A stretch of DNA of 64,000 nt from Brevipalpus yothersi. Taxonomy: Eukaryota > Arthropoda > Arachnida > Trombidiformes > Tenuipalpidae. Of the stretch, positions 1-11,012 are shown piece by piece (within the stretch, counting starts at the first letter, position 1; the number at the start of each line of letters is the position of its first letter). A program made the position numbers and the translations under genes. The notes beneath the pieces are model-generated. The model did no database searches and was not told where the DNA came from. It saw nothing but the letters and a program-made list of their open reading frames with translations. The stretch covers positions 314,331 through 378,330 of the forward strand of contig QZCP01000778.1 in the NCBI GenBank assembly GCA_003956705.1. Direction: 5' to 3'.

Positions 1-33
1 TATCTCTCGTAACTTTGATTTTTCAAAGCTCTT

Positions 34-35
<2 letters not shown>

Positions 36-80
<45 letters not shown>
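36..80. repeat. (CT)n microsatellite
   Basis: Dinucleotide CT tract, about 70 bp upstream of the TATA box of the first gene. In arthropods such CT/GA tracts near promoters can bind GAGA-type factors, but the genome fragment has many of them, so a promoter role is only a possibility. Confidence 0.9.
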
Positions 81-86
<6 letters not shown>

Positions 87-149
87 TTCGAGTTTCTTCT
101 TCGAGCTCCCGATAAGTAATAGCATTGATTTCCAATGGGTTTCATAGAG

Positions 150-180
150 TATAAATACTCGTCAGTGATTAGTGGTCAGT
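150..180 (+). promoter_or_regulatory. Core promoter: TATA box plus TCAGT initiator
   Basis: TATAAATA lies at 150-157 and a TCAGT arthropod-type initiator at 176-180. The A of the initiator is 28 nt from the start of the TATA box, which is the canonical spacing. Another TCAG occurs at 162-165 but is too close. Transcription would start about 70 nt upstream of the ATG at 250. Confidence 0.7.
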
Positions 181-249
181 ATACCATCGACTAGTTTATC
201 GAACACTCCAGCACCATCGACATCATCGACAGTAAACAACTAAACGAAA

Positions 250-1029
250 ATGATCTCAAAAATCAGTGTATCTCTATTGTGCCTTTTTGCTGTGGTTCTC
301 TGTCAAGAGACCGAGCGCAGTATTCTTGATGTTGAGGGTGAACTTCCTGCCAAACCACCGATGCTCGCCAATCAGGTCCAAAGTTTAGTAATGTCATCGT
401 TCGAAGCTTATAGAAGACTTATTAAAGATTCTGGAGAGATTCAAGATTTCCTGAGAGAACGTCTCTGTTTGCCAACCATGGTTCGTGTCGAAAAACTTGA
501 TCCATTGGTTCTAACCGACTCTGTGTGCTATGAACACAAAGATAAGGAGACACCTGATATTGGTAAAGTTCTCATAACTGTCGACAATATCAAATTCTAT
601 GGACTCTCAGATTTTCGAGTGGAGAGTATTCAAAATCGTGGTCGCAATCTCAATTTCCTTCATCGTGTGCCAAAGTTGACCACAGAGGCTAATTATACTG
701 TAGATTACTACCTATTCAATCAAATTCCATTGAGAATATCTGAAGGTGTCCTCAAGTCAGCTATCGCTGAAGCCAAGATTAACGGAACTTTCCAAATGTT
801 CCCTGATGCACTCCACTCATGGTTCCGAGTTGCATCGGTCAACATAACCACCGCTTGTGAGGAACCCTTGGACGTTGTGGTTGAGCCAAAATATATCATC
901 TCCGATCGATTTGTCATCAATCGAGAAACAATTTCAATTTTCAGTCAAATGATTCGCTCTGTTTTACCCAAAGTTGGTGAATTCTTAAAACTCACCTACG
1001 GAAAAGCCACCGAACTTCATCGAGCTTAA
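250..1029 (+). CDS. Secreted TULIP-type lipid-binding protein (JHBP/Takeout-like or group-7-allergen-like)
   Basis: Single exon of 259 aa. The N-terminus is a clear signal peptide (hydrophobic residues 5-18, cleavage probably after Cys-Gln around 19), so the protein is exported. Two cysteines near residues 73 and 93 could form the N-terminal disulphide seen in juvenile-hormone-binding/Takeout proteins. The segment VDNIKFYGLSDFRVESI resembles the beta strand followed by 'yGLs.f.V' of that family, and the protein ends in an amphipathic helix. The wider TULIP superfamily, which includes JHBP, Takeout and mite group-7 allergens, binds hydrophobic ligands in an elongated barrel; the ligand here is unknown. 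Two N-glycosylation sequons (NYT, NIT) are visible. The ATG at 250 follows a TATA/initiator promoter. I am fairly sure it is a secreted TULIP-like protein and unsure of the exact subfamily. Confidence 0.55.
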   Translation: MISKISVSLLCLFAVVLCQETERSILDVEGELPAKPPMLANQVQSLVMSSFEAYRRLIKDSGEIQDFLRERLCLPTMVRVEKLDPLVLTDSVCYEHKDKETPDIGKVLITVDNIKFYGLSDFRVESIQNRGRNLNFLHRVPKLTTEANYTVDYYLFNQIPLRISEGVLKSAIAEAKINGTFQMFPDALHSWFRVASVNITTACEEPLDVVVEPKYIISDRFVINRETISIFSQMIRSVLPKVGEFLKLTYGKATELHRA

Positions 1030-1747
1030 AAGCATTCACAATGCGTTCCAACGCATCACACACATTCTAATCATCCACACAAAAAAATCACAACTGATTC
1101 CTAATCATTTCCTATTCACTCCACCGCTTAACCAGTCAACTTCCTTTCCCTCTCGAAAACTGTAGTATGAAAATTATCAAATTGAAATTAAATTCATCAT
1201 TACCCTTCAACTCGATACAATTTGTTCCACCTTTCACTTCATGAAACCAATTTCAATCCATCCATCAGAAAATTTTTGAAACCTCAAATTTTCCCAGCTA
1301 ACAATCTTCAAAGATGTATCCATTCAGATTATCCTCCGATGCACAATTGTTGCAACCTAACAGTTGTATAAAATTTATTCAATCCAAAATTAAAGAAAAT
1401 TTCGAACAAAAGAAGAGAAAAAATAGTCTTCATTTCAAATTGAGCGCGCTGTATGGAAGTGAAAAGCTTTTTCCTTGAAAAATGCTTTCACTTGTTGAAA
1501 GCGGTTATGCTTAAGCCATGCCGGTTTGATGGTGAAGATGTGCCACTTCTTTGTGTTCCTGATTTTAAATTGGTCACAAGTTTAATTTTTTTAATTAATG
1601 TTGACAAAATAACACAGGACACAAGTGTATTGCTTACCTGATTGATGATTGGATCGGTTGTCATCTTGATGTTTGATGTTAATTTTGCTGATAATTTGAG
1701 TGGCTACTGATAGCTTTTGACTCTCTATTTCTCTGCCATTCATCATC
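1030..1747. other. Intergenic: 3' UTR of the first gene and 5' flank of SF3B3
   Basis: AT-rich sequence without a convincing coding region. The short frame at 1453-1641 has no family resemblance. The end of the first gene's transcript and the SF3B3 promoter and 5' UTR should lie here, but I see no clear TATA box. Confidence 0.6.
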
Positions 1748-4700
1748 ATGCATCTTTATAATATGACCCTTCAACGGGCAACCGGTATAACACATGCCAT
1801 TCATGGCTCATTTTCGGGTACCAAGAATCAAGAGATTGCTGTGTCTCGTGGTAAAGTGCTTGAATTGTTGAGACCAGACATTAGCACTGGTAAGATACAC
1901 ACTTTGGTGTCGGTAGAAGTATTCGGTATCATACGTTCAATGATGGCTTTTCGATTGACTGGAGGCTCGAAAGATTATCTTGTTATTGGCTCTGACTCTG
2001 GTCGAGTGGTAATTCTTGAATTTAATCCTACCAAAAATATATTTGAAAAGGTAAGACGTAAGTTGTGATTTCTCACTCGGTAACATGCCTTAATCTGCCA
2101 CTAATTTACTGCCCAATGATGATATTAGTTTTATGATTGCTTGTGATTGAATCACCTAATATAAACCTCTAAGAAGTTCTGAGGGCAACTTCTAATACGA
2201 TTTATTCTCAATTTTTCTAGACTGTCCCATTAATTTTTTTTTGTTTATACTTTCAGGTACACCAAGAGACTTTTGGCAAGACTGGTTGCCGTAGAATTGT
2301 TCCCGGCCAATACCTTGCCATTGATCCGAAGGGTCGAGCTCTGATGATAAGTAAGTTGATCACCATGATGAGTCATATATGGTATGCTAATTCCTTTTTT
2401 TTATCATAACATAGGTGCTGTAGAGAAACAAAAATTGGTTTACATATTGAATCGTGATAATCAAGCTCGACTGACCATCTCATCTCCTCTAGAAGCTCAT
2501 AAATCCAGTACTCTGGTCTATCATATTGTTGGCATTGATGTAGGTTTTGATAATCCTATGTTTGCTTGCCTTGAAATGGACTATGAGGAAGCTGACAATG
2601 ACCCCACTGGCGAGGCTGCTCAAAAAACTCAGCAAACTCTCACATTCTATGAGCTTGACCTAGGTCTCAATCACGTTGTTCGAAAATACAGTGAGCCATT
2701 AGAGGAGCATGGCAACTTTCTCATCACTGTTCCTGGTGGTAATGATGGACCGAGTGGAGTTTTGATCTGCTCTGAAAACTATATAACTTACAAGAATTTT
2801 GGCGATCAACATGATATAAGATGTCCCATACCTAGAAGACGTAATGACCTAGATGATCCAGATCGGGGAATGATTTTTGTCTGCAGCGCTACACACAAAA
2901 CCAAATCTATGTTCTTTTTCCTAGTACAAACAGAGCAAGGTGATATATTCAAAATCACTCTAGAGGTTGAAGATGAGACAGTCATGGAAATTCGCTTGAA
3001 GTACTTCGATACCGTTCCAGTTGCGACTGCAATGTGCGTTTTGAAAACTGGATTCTTGTTCGTTGCTTCAGAGTTTGGCAATCATTATCTGTATCAAATA
3101 GCTCATCTCGGTGATGATGATGACGAACCTGAGCTTAGTAGCGCAATGCTACAAGAAGAAGGCGATACTTTTTTCTTCAATCCTCGATCACTCAAAAATC
3201 TTGTTTTAGTTGACGAACTCGAATCATTGTCACCGATACTATCTTGTCAGGTTGCCGATATAGCCAATGAGGATACTCCTCAACTTATCATGGCTTGTGG
3301 ACGTGGGGCTAGATCAACTCTTAGAGTGCTGAGACATGGTCTAGAGGTATCAGAAATGGCAGTATCTGAACTTCCCGGAAGCCCTAATGCTGTCTGGACT
3401 GTCAAACGCAAAGCGGATGAGGAATTTGATGCTTATATCATCGTCTCTTTCGTTAATGCTACTCTTGTACTATCTATCGGTGAAACCGTCGAAGAAGTTA
3501 CTGACTCAGGATTCCTGGGAACATCTCCTACTCTATCATGCGCTCAAATTGGTAACGATGCTCTAGTTCAGGTAATTTAGCTATCTCTCTTACATTTTTC
3601 ACTGACTAAATGACTAACTCTTTTCAATTATCACTACAGATATATCCTGACGGAATTCGTCATATCAGAGCGGATAAGCGCGTGAATGAATGGAGAACTC
3701 CTGGAAAAAGACATATACTCAAATGTGCCATCAATCATCGACAAGTGATTATCGCTCTGACCGGTGGGGAACTTGTTTACTTTGAAATGGATGCCAGTGG
3801 ACAACTCAATGAGTATACTGACCGAAAAGAAATGAGTTGTGATGTGATCTGCATGGCTTTAGGAGTCGTTCCTCCAGGTGAACAGCGCTCGCGCTTTCTC
3901 GCCGTAGGATTGGCTGACAATACTGTTCGAATCATTTCACTCGATCCCAATGTAAGTAAAATGGCTTAAAAGTTGCTGTAGATTATGTTCAATTTCTATG
4001 ATGATCTAGTTATAGTCCGTGTTTCAGCTGATTTTCGCTGACGATAAAAGTAACATTACCTGAATATTCTCTCTAAACTGCAAAAAACTTGGTCTTGATT
4101 ATCCATTCTGACACATCTTCTCTCTTCTTACAGGATTGTCTTTCCCCTCTTTCAATGCAAGCGTTACCCGCTCCACCTGAGTCTCTTTCCATCGTTTCAA
4201 TGGGAGGAGGAGCCAAAAACTCTAAAGACTTCTCCAACGAACGTCTCTACCTCAATGTGGGACTTCAAAACGGAGTTCTCTTGCGAACTATTCTTGATAG
4301 TGTTGCCGGAGAATTATCTGACACTAGGACGCGTTACTTAGGTAATAGACCTGTGAAATTGTTCCGGATTCAGATTCAAGAATGTGATGCAGTTTTAGCT
4401 ATCTCTAGCCGTTGTTGGCTACTCTATCATCACCAGAGTAGGTTTCATCTCACACCACTATCTTATGAAGCTCTAGAGTTTGCTTCTGGCTTTACATCTG
4501 AGCAATGTCCAGAGGGTATAGTTGCGATTTCTTCTAATACTCTCCGAATATTATCGCTTGAAAAGCTTGGAGCCGTTTTCAATCACCAATCTTTCCCTCT
4601 CCAATTTACCCCTAGAAAGTTTTCTGTTCACTCTGACAGTGGTAATCTCATGGTGATTGAAACTGATCACAATGCTTACACTGAAGCTGCAAAGAAAGAA

Positions 4701-5909
4701 AGGAAACAGCAAATGGCTGAAGAAATGGTTGAGGCAGCTGGTGAAAATGAGCAGGAAATGGCTGCAGAACTGGCTGCAGCTTTCTTGAATGAAGATCTTC
4801 CCGAAAGTATCTTTGGTGCTCCTAAAGCAGGATTAGGTCAGTGGGCATCCTCAATTCGCGTTCTTAACCCAATCACTGGCGAAACTTTCCAGAAAATTGA
4901 GCTGGAACAGAACGAAGCCGCCTTCAGCATCGCTGTAGTTCAGTTCAACCAACAAGACGATGCCCATCTACTAGTTGGAACAGCAAAAGACCTTCAACTT
5001 AGTCCCAGGAAGGCCAGTGGAGGAGCTATTCATACGTTCAAAATTGCCAAAGATGGAACAGGATTGGAATTGTTACACGTCACTCCTGTTGAGGACATTC
5101 CATATTCTATCTGCCCTTTTCAGGGGCGAGTTTTGATAAGTGTTGGCAAGCTGTTAAGAGTCTATGACTTGGGAAGAAAAAAGCTGCTGCGAAAATGTGA
5201 AAATAAACATTTTTCATTCTGTATAGTCTCAGTTCAAGCGATGGGAAGCAGAATTTACGTATGTGATGTTCAAGAGAGTGTTTATTTTGTTCGCTACAAA
5301 CACTCTGATAATCAACTAGTCATTTTTGCTGATGATACCACCCCGAGGTGGGTTACAGCATCCTGTTTACTCGACTATCATACTGTAGCAGTTGGAGATA
5401 AGTTTGGAAATATCTCTGTGCTAAGAATTCCTCATGGTGCATCAGATGACGTCGATGAAGATCCAACCGGAGTAAAGTCATTGTGGGATCGAGGATGGTT
5501 GGGAGGTGCATCGCAAAAAGTAGAAGCGATCTGCAATTTTCATGTTGGTGAAATTGTTCACTCTCTCCAAAAAACAACTCTTATTCCAGGATTATCTGAG
5601 TTGATATTATACACCACGCTCTCAGGAGCTGTTGGTGTTCTTGTGCCCTTCCAGAGTCAAGACGAACATGACTTCTTCCAGAGTCTGGAAATGCACATGA
5701 GAGCTGAGGCATCTCCCCTCTGCGGAAGAGATCATTTATCTTTCAGATCTTATTATTACCCTGTGAAGAATGTGATTGATGGAGATCTAATAGAGCAATT
5801 CAACATGATAGATCTGAACAAACAAAAAGCGATTGCAGAAGATCTCAATTGTATACCAGCAGAGGTATCTAAAAAGTTGGAAGACATGAGAAGCCAATTT
5901 GTATTCTAA
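1748..5909 (+). CDS. SF3B3: Splicing factor 3B subunit 3 (SF3B3/SAP130)
   Basis: Five exons: 1748-2050, 2257-2350, 2415-3571, 3640-3951 and 4134-5909, joining to 1213 aa (human about 1217). SF3B3 is the three-beta-propeller (DDB1/CPSF-A family) scaffold of the SF3b complex of U2 snRNP, which supports branch-point recognition in the nucleus. The protein starts MHLYNMTLQRATGI and contains long stretches that agree almost residue for residue with animal SF3B3: the FRLTGG and YILNRD region, MFACLEMDYEEADNDPTGEA, the CSENYITYKNFGDQ propeller, VNATLVLSIGETVEEV, and a C-terminal CPSF-A domain with CGRDHLSFRSYY and VSKKLEDMRSQFVF. Each junction is GT-AG and keeps phase. It is convergent with NEURL2; an AATAAA at 6150 could end its transcript inside the NEURL2 coding strand. 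Identification is essentially certain. Confidence 0.97.
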
Positions 5910-6094
5910 ATATAATGCATGATTGCATCATCTACAAAAACGACTGGGAAAAATTTCATCCCTCAATATCACGTCTTGAAAGGTGGAGAAAGAGTGTCTT
6001 CAGAAAATCACCATCAAAGAGTAAAGATCACTCCCCTAATAGGACTCGTTCTATCCACGTTTTGTACACTTTCATCTGTAAGTTCTCATAGAGT

Positions 6095-7069
6095 TTATAT
6101 ATTTTGTAATCTGTTTCTTAAATTATACAAAAACCATTCCTCATGATACAATAAACGATTCTTCAATTTCCCAGGTAATGGTAACAGCTTCACAGCCTCT
6201 GGTGAATTGACGTGTCTTGAGATGAAGTTCAAACAACATTCGAACAAACTAGGCATCGAATGCATCTGTACAATTCGAACTTGCTTAGTTGTACCATAAA
6301 TATCAGCCACTGCATAGAGTAAGCCTTGTTTATAGGGTATATTGCAGATAAAAACACGCTGATTCAATCCGTTCACAATAAAATGCATTTCTGCATGTGA
6401 GCCTTTAACTTTATACAACACTCCGATTTTACTGCCAACATCAGTGGGTAAAATGGCAGTTCGGCTGGGATAGAACTGTTGCTCAGTGGCCCATGTGTCC
6501 GCATGATCTGATTCTTGGTCATTGATTGTGACAGGAGAGCTTGAAGAAGGGAATGAAAGCGAATTTTTGGAAGGATGAGATCTGGAAATGTTGCTATGAT
6601 CCGAATTGAAGCACTTTGTCGAGGAGCTCTGTGGAATGGATCTTTTACGAGAAGTAGGCATGTTTCTTGAGATTTCATAAGAAGAAGAATCTGCTCTAGA
6701 TAAATCTTCAAAATCTAAAAAATTCTCTAAACTTGAGCCAAGACTTGGATAACAGGGGCTGAGTTCGTGATAAACATGACCAGGGACGGCAAATATCCAA
6801 GATCTTCCGGTGTTAATCATATCAGGCACTGCATATTGGGGAAGGAGAGGTTCTTCATCAGGTGAACATAATGTGAGACCAAGTTTGATGTGTCCAGACC
6901 AGCCAGGTTCGATCTGTTCGATTTCCAGCATGAAAAGTTGATTGGGTAAAAGTGGTTTCTCACTGAATGTTATGGCATGACCAAAGCTTGTGGTACGTCG
7001 AGCTACCGTTTGATTATCTTGCAGCTCGATATTTTTACCATGATAAGGATGGAATCGAGTGATGACCAT
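6095..7069 (-). CDS. NEURL2: Neuralized-like protein 2 (NHR domain plus SOCS box)
   Basis: Single exon of 324 aa. The N-terminus MVITRFHPYHGKNIEL begins the NHR (neuralized homology repeat) domain, with the typical FSEKPLLPNQLFMLEIEQ, WSGHIKLGLT and GRSWIF segments and a return in GVLYKVKGSHAEMHFIVNG and LYAVADIYG. The two halves are separated by a Ser-rich, low-complexity insert of about 90 residues (roughly 110-200) that lengthens the protein compared with vertebrate NEURL2. The last 40 residues, with VKLLPLPGKLKNRLLYHEEW, look like a SOCS box, which in the family recruits Elongin B/C and a Cullin-RING ubiquitin ligase; the NHR domain supplies the substrate-binding part. The stop codon is only 185 bp from that of SF3B3, which is convergent. 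The ATG chosen is the one directly before the conserved TRFH motif. Confidence 0.85.
   Translation of the reverse strand: MVITRFHPYHGKNIELQDNQTVARRTTSFGHAITFSEKPLLPNQLFMLEIEQIEPGWSGHIKLGLTLCSPDEEPLLPQYAVPDMINTGRSWIFAVPGHVYHELSPCYPSLGSSLENFLDFEDLSRADSSSYEISRNMPTSRKRSIPQSSSTKCFNSDHSNISRSHPSKNSLSFPSSSSPVTINDQESDHADTWATEQQFYPSRTAILPTDVGSKIGVLYKVKGSHAEMHFIVNGLNQRVFICNIPYKQGLLYAVADIYGTTKQVRIVQMHSMPSLFECCLNFISRHVNSPEAVKLLPLPGKLKNRLLYHEEWFLYNLRNRLQNI
6150..6155 (+). terminator. Candidate poly(A) signal of SF3B3
   Basis: AATAAA 241 nt after the SF3B3 stop codon. It lies antisense to the SOCS-box codons of NEURL2, so the two convergent transcripts would overlap if it is used. Confidence 0.45.
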
Positions 7070-8020
7070 CAGGCCTCGAAAATGTCAACAACAATACACT
7101 TTGTCCAAACTCGAAGTCAGACTTTCTATTTGACTTTTCTTCAGTCTCACACTCTTACACTGTACGTTTCTCACACAGTTGAGTTGATTATTAATATCGT
7201 CTTTTCAACAGCTCAATTGAAAAGTGCACTCACAAAGATGATGAAGGAAAACTTTGAATGGCAAGAGAACAGATACAAGAGAGAGATTATTAATAATGGT
7301 GAAGAAATGTATCGTGAAAAGTAGAAAGAAAGAGAGAGAGAGAGAGAGCAAAGGTCTAAAGCTCAACAAATAAGTCAATAATTGTAGTTGTAAAGCATAA
7401 CTTACCTCTTAGTTACGTAATCATATGTGAGATGGATTATTGAAGATACCATTAGTGAGAATTGATTGGTGAAGGGAAGCTTACTAAACACAATTCCCAG
7501 TTTTGACCATCTTATCAATGTAGAGAATTGATTGATCCTCACGTTTATTGTTATTGTTGTTGCGGCTGTTGCTGTTGTTGATCTTCACTCCAGCTGATTT
7601 GTGTCACATGTTCTTTGGACTCAGTGACCAAGTTTCGTCAGTTTAATTAGATTCGTTCTTCAACTCAAGCAATCCGAAGAACTGTTTTTCCTAACTAGGA
7701 GGTACAATCAATTTTCATCTTATTCATTCACTGTGGACACTGTGTCCTCTAAACTGAATTAATCAACTGGATTCAGAGAATCCGTTTCGATTCTCACTGG
7801 TTGCTCGAAGCATGTTGTTTTATAGTCAGTACAGGTTAAGCTCTTCTCCTTTAACTACGCTAAGATTTTTTAAGGAATCGAATAACTGTTCGAAAGAGAA
7901 TGAGAAACCACGATTACAGATCTCCTCACCGTGAGCTGGTTGGATTTAATCTTTGGATTTTTTCATCGACAGAATACACAGAGCTCTCAAATGATTTAGA
8001 AGTGTCATATATTGGTGGCA
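7070..8020. other. Divergent intergenic region between NEURL2 (-) and MPV17L2 (+)
   Basis: Contains a short (GA)n run at 7330-7348 and a TTGTTGTTG-rich patch near 7550-7580. It should carry both promoters and 5' UTRs. Reading frames starting at 6977 and 7900 are overlapped by or out of frame with the real genes and are not convincing. Confidence 0.55.
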
Positions 8021-8761
8021 ATGTTCAAAGCACTCCGAAAAATTTTTGGAGCTGCATTCTCTTCTCGATACTTGCTGGTTACTAATACAACGACTGGAAT
8101 TCTGTCTCTATCAGTGGCTGATTTGATGCAACAGCTCTTGGATCATCAACAAAGGAAAGATAGTATGGAAAAGACTTCGCCTTATAAGCACGATTATCGA
8201 CGAAGTTGTGAGTATTATCTTTCGAACTTTTCGATCTTCGCCTGGAAGATAACTACCGTATTTTACAGGCAGTATGATTGTTGGTGGTATATACTTTGGT
8301 GTTGGAGGTCACTTTTGGTATGGCTTTTTGGATAGACGTTTTCCTGGTAAAGATAGATCGATGATTTTACGAAAATTGATACGTGAGATGGCTTTTGGGC
8401 CACCATATGTGTCTGGATGTTTTTTGATCGTCAATAGCTTAGAGAATAAAACTTTCAAAGAATCTTGGTCCAATCTTATGCATAATCTCAAATATATTTT
8501 GACAGTAAGATTCAGGATGCTTATTGATATTGATTATTTTCTCTTATAATTTTTCTCATTTATTAGACAGAATGGATGTTCTACCTACCACTTCAATGGT
8601 TAAATTTCTACTTCTTACCCCCGAAGTATAGATATTTATTTGTAGCCTCTATAACACTGATATACGATAATTTTTTATCCTACATTTTCCATAGGATTCC
8701 GGTGAGTGTCTCATATTTTTGTTCAAGTTCCTCACACCTTTTTTCACAGATATCTATCTAG
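8021..8761 (+). CDS. MPV17L2: MPV17-like protein 2 (mitochondrial inner-membrane family)
   Basis: Exons 8021-8207, 8269-8504, 8567-8701 and a terminal 8750-8761 join to 189 aa (human MPV17L2 about 206). Family proteins are small four-helix membrane proteins; MPV17L2 sits in the mitochondrial inner membrane and supports mitoribosome assembly. The N-terminus MFKALRKIFGAAFSSRYLL is basic and amphipathic, fitting a mitochondrial presequence. Diagnostic parts are SMIVGGIYFGVGGHFWYGFLD with LDRRFPG, and the PF04117-type WMFYLPLQWLNFYFLPPKYR followed by YDNFLSYIFHR. The ATG at 8021 is used because the in-frame codons before it are TTG, GTG and GCA. The last intron (8702-8749, 48 nt) is divisible by three and has no stop, so its retention gives a 205-aa form with the same stop codon. 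An upstream coding exon cannot be excluded. Confidence 0.8.
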
Positions 8762-9287
8762 GTTTCATCATTTGGCTAAATAACTTGACTGGAAACTTTA
8801 AAAGCCTTCAATCCTGCCCATTCGACATCTGTTGGAAGGATTTTCTTTGTTCGTTTAAACTTTTTGACTTCATAAACTTGGAAAGAGTTTTCGAGATATG
8901 AAAAGCTCTGGACCCTTCAAGATCAAATCAAGTTGATCCTATTATGCTCAAGTTCTTGATCATGTGTTCGAACTAATGATCCTATGCTTTTCGAGACGAC
9001 ATTTTGATCTTTGGAGGAGTTTCGTTGATGAATCAATATTGAGACAATTTGTTCTTATGAAATAAGACATTTTTTATCACTTAAAGAAGCATGAAAAGAA
9101 AAAAGCATCTGACTTCATAGCCTATCACAATCTGGATTTTGTCGAGTCTCTCATGCAAACTCGGAAAACGGGTAGTTGAAGAAGAACAGACACTAAGTTG
9201 GAGGGTATTATTCATTTCTAGTATAATAAATAGAGAAAATTTCACCAGAATTCTGGACTCGATGTAATGAGGGCGAGAAGATGCTAT
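8762..9287. other. Intergenic between convergent MPV17L2 (+) and DcpS (-)
   Basis: No coding region is visible. An AATAAA at 9225-9230 on the plus strand is a candidate 3' end for MPV17L2, although it would give a 3' UTR of nearly 470 nt. Confidence 0.5.
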
Positions 9288-10319
9288 TCACAGAGATTCT
9301 TCACCTTTCAATGAGCGATACTTGGCAATAAGCTCGCTTCTTTCCTCCACTGGAAAAGTGAGAGTTACTCTCTGGTAATAATCTCCTTGGATTGTTAAAT
9401 TCTGAATGACATTCTCTAGTACATGACAACGCTCAAGTCCAACTTCTTTAAAAGATATTAGTTGAAAATGAACATGAAGATGATAAAATGATGGCTGATA
9501 ATGTAAAAAACTTCGAATTTGACTGGGTTTTATCCCATACTTGGTGCTAATAGCAGCCAGACAATTACTCTTGATGTTTTTCAGCATTGTTAAATGAGCT
9601 GCATTGAGGTCTCTCAATGATTTGATCCCTCTTTGGTGCACAATAGCCAACAAGTGCAAATTACTTATCTGTTGTCCATCCCACATCAGATCGGACACAA
9701 GGATGTACCCATTTTCTGGATCAGGATCCTCGAAAATAATTCGATCTGCTTCACTCTGATGATTGAGAATATTATAAACCCAGTCCAAAGTGAACTGTTT
9801 AGATTCGATGTATGGCAATGTGATATTTTTATAGTCTTCGGGCGACTCATGAATCAGACGGAAATCTTGTTGTGAGTATTTTTGAATATGCTGTTCAGTT
9901 GCAGGATGGATGATTACTGCTTTGATGCCGTTCAATTCAGGTGGAGGGAAAGCGGTATAATTGCCGTAAATATCATTGGCAAAATCTTTTTGCAAAGATT
10001 TCCCTGTGGTTGATATAATTTTTTCCATAGTTTCAGAGCTGAATGGTGTCTTCTCAAGCAACAGGACAACCTTTTGGCCACCATATTCACCCTGAATGTG
10101 AATCTTCTTCTGATCGGGACAATCTTGCAGAACTTTGACAAACTTGATCATAGACAAATTGATATCTTCCTTCAAATGGATTGTTGAGAGAGCAGTTTGA
10201 GCGGATGTTAAATCCAGAGCTTTACTTTGAACATCATTCTTGATGGTCGTGTCTTTGGCTGAATTTGGTGACAGGCGAAGTTGTTTACAAGCCGGCTCTT
10301 TGTGAATATCACTCATCAT
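9288..10319 (-). CDS. DCPS: Scavenger mRNA-decapping enzyme DcpS (m7GpppX diphosphatase)
   Basis: Single exon of 343 aa, near the 337 aa of human DCPS. The enzyme hydrolyses the residual m7GpppN cap left after 3'-to-5' mRNA decay, releasing m7GMP. The N-terminal swapped dimer domain is seen in residues 50-150 (VVLLLEKTPF, YTAFPPPELNGIKAVIIHPAT). The C-terminal HIT domain carries DPDPENGYILVSDLMWDG, LHLLAIVHQRGIKSLRDL and the catalytic triad H280-x-H282-x-H284 in HYQPSFYHLHVHF; H282 corresponds to the nucleophile. The end, YYQRVTLTF, is typical. Two ATGs lie in tandem at 10319 and 10316, so the start is uncertain by one residue. The gene is unspliced and shares a strand with PPOX about 700 bp upstream. 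Confidence 0.95.
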   Translation of the reverse strand: MMSDIHKEPACKQLRLSPNSAKDTTIKNDVQSKALDLTSAQTALSTIHLKEDINLSMIKFVKVLQDCPDQKKIHIQGEYGGQKVVLLLEKTPFSSETMEKIISTTGKSLQKDFANDIYGNYTAFPPPELNGIKAVIIHPATEQHIQKYSQQDFRLIHESPEDYKNITLPYIESKQFTLDWVYNILNHQSEADRIIFEDPDPENGYILVSDLMWDGQQISNLHLLAIVHQRGIKSLRDLNAAHLTMLKNIKSNCLAAISTKYGIKPSQIRSFLHYQPSFYHLHVHFQLISFKEVGLERCHVLENVIQNLTIQGDYYQRVTLTFPVEERSELIAKYRSLKGEESL

Positions 10320-11012
10320 TAATTCAAGGTCTGTTCCACAACTAGAGTTTCAAATTTCGATACTTCTTAAACTTAATTAAATCCTCTACTCCAAGAATGT
10401 TTGTTCCTCTTACAAGCGTCACAAATGCAAGAATATCAGAATCAATCGAGATTAATGACAAGTGTGGTGAGAAATACTCAACGAGTTAAGCAAAGTTTTC
10501 TCACAAATTGGACCACAAAGATCAACTCAATCACAAGCAAAAGTGATGACAGACAAAATAGATTCAAACTTAATTCAATTTTTCCTCCAATCTTATGCTA
10601 ATCAATGTCCACCAGCAAAACAAAGTTTCTCACAGCTTTATTATACACAGTCGTGATCATGGGCAACAGAGGGCGAGAGATGTTGATTGTTCGATGAAAA
10701 TTTTTTGATTAACATTGTTAATTTAACTACAATTAATTTTTCAGCTAAATGTGAGTTCAAACTCTTTCATGTAGAAAGTAAGTGTCTCAATAAAGTTATC
10801 AAGGCAATGTCGTTCAAGTTGAGCGATTCGATCTCTTTCTTTCGCACAATGATCATGATATCAGCAGAGCTATTGAGTAAGAATAACTTTTTTTAGAGAA
10901 TAATTTTATAGAACATTTGATGCTAAATAGAATTGAATCTTAGCAAAATGGTGATTAGAAAACATTATTCACATAATTTAACAAAATTTGCGAGATATTT
11001 CGATCATTGGAG
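10320..11012. other. Intergenic between DcpS and PPOX
   Basis: Holds the DcpS 5' flank and the PPOX 3' UTR. Small plus-strand frames at 10401 and 10687 lack any recognisable motif and are not called. Confidence 0.55.

Noticed and set aside
5919..6146. 75-aa plus-strand frame after SF3B3
   Set aside because: It lies in the SF3B3 3' UTR and partly antisense to the NEURL2 C-terminus; no motif.
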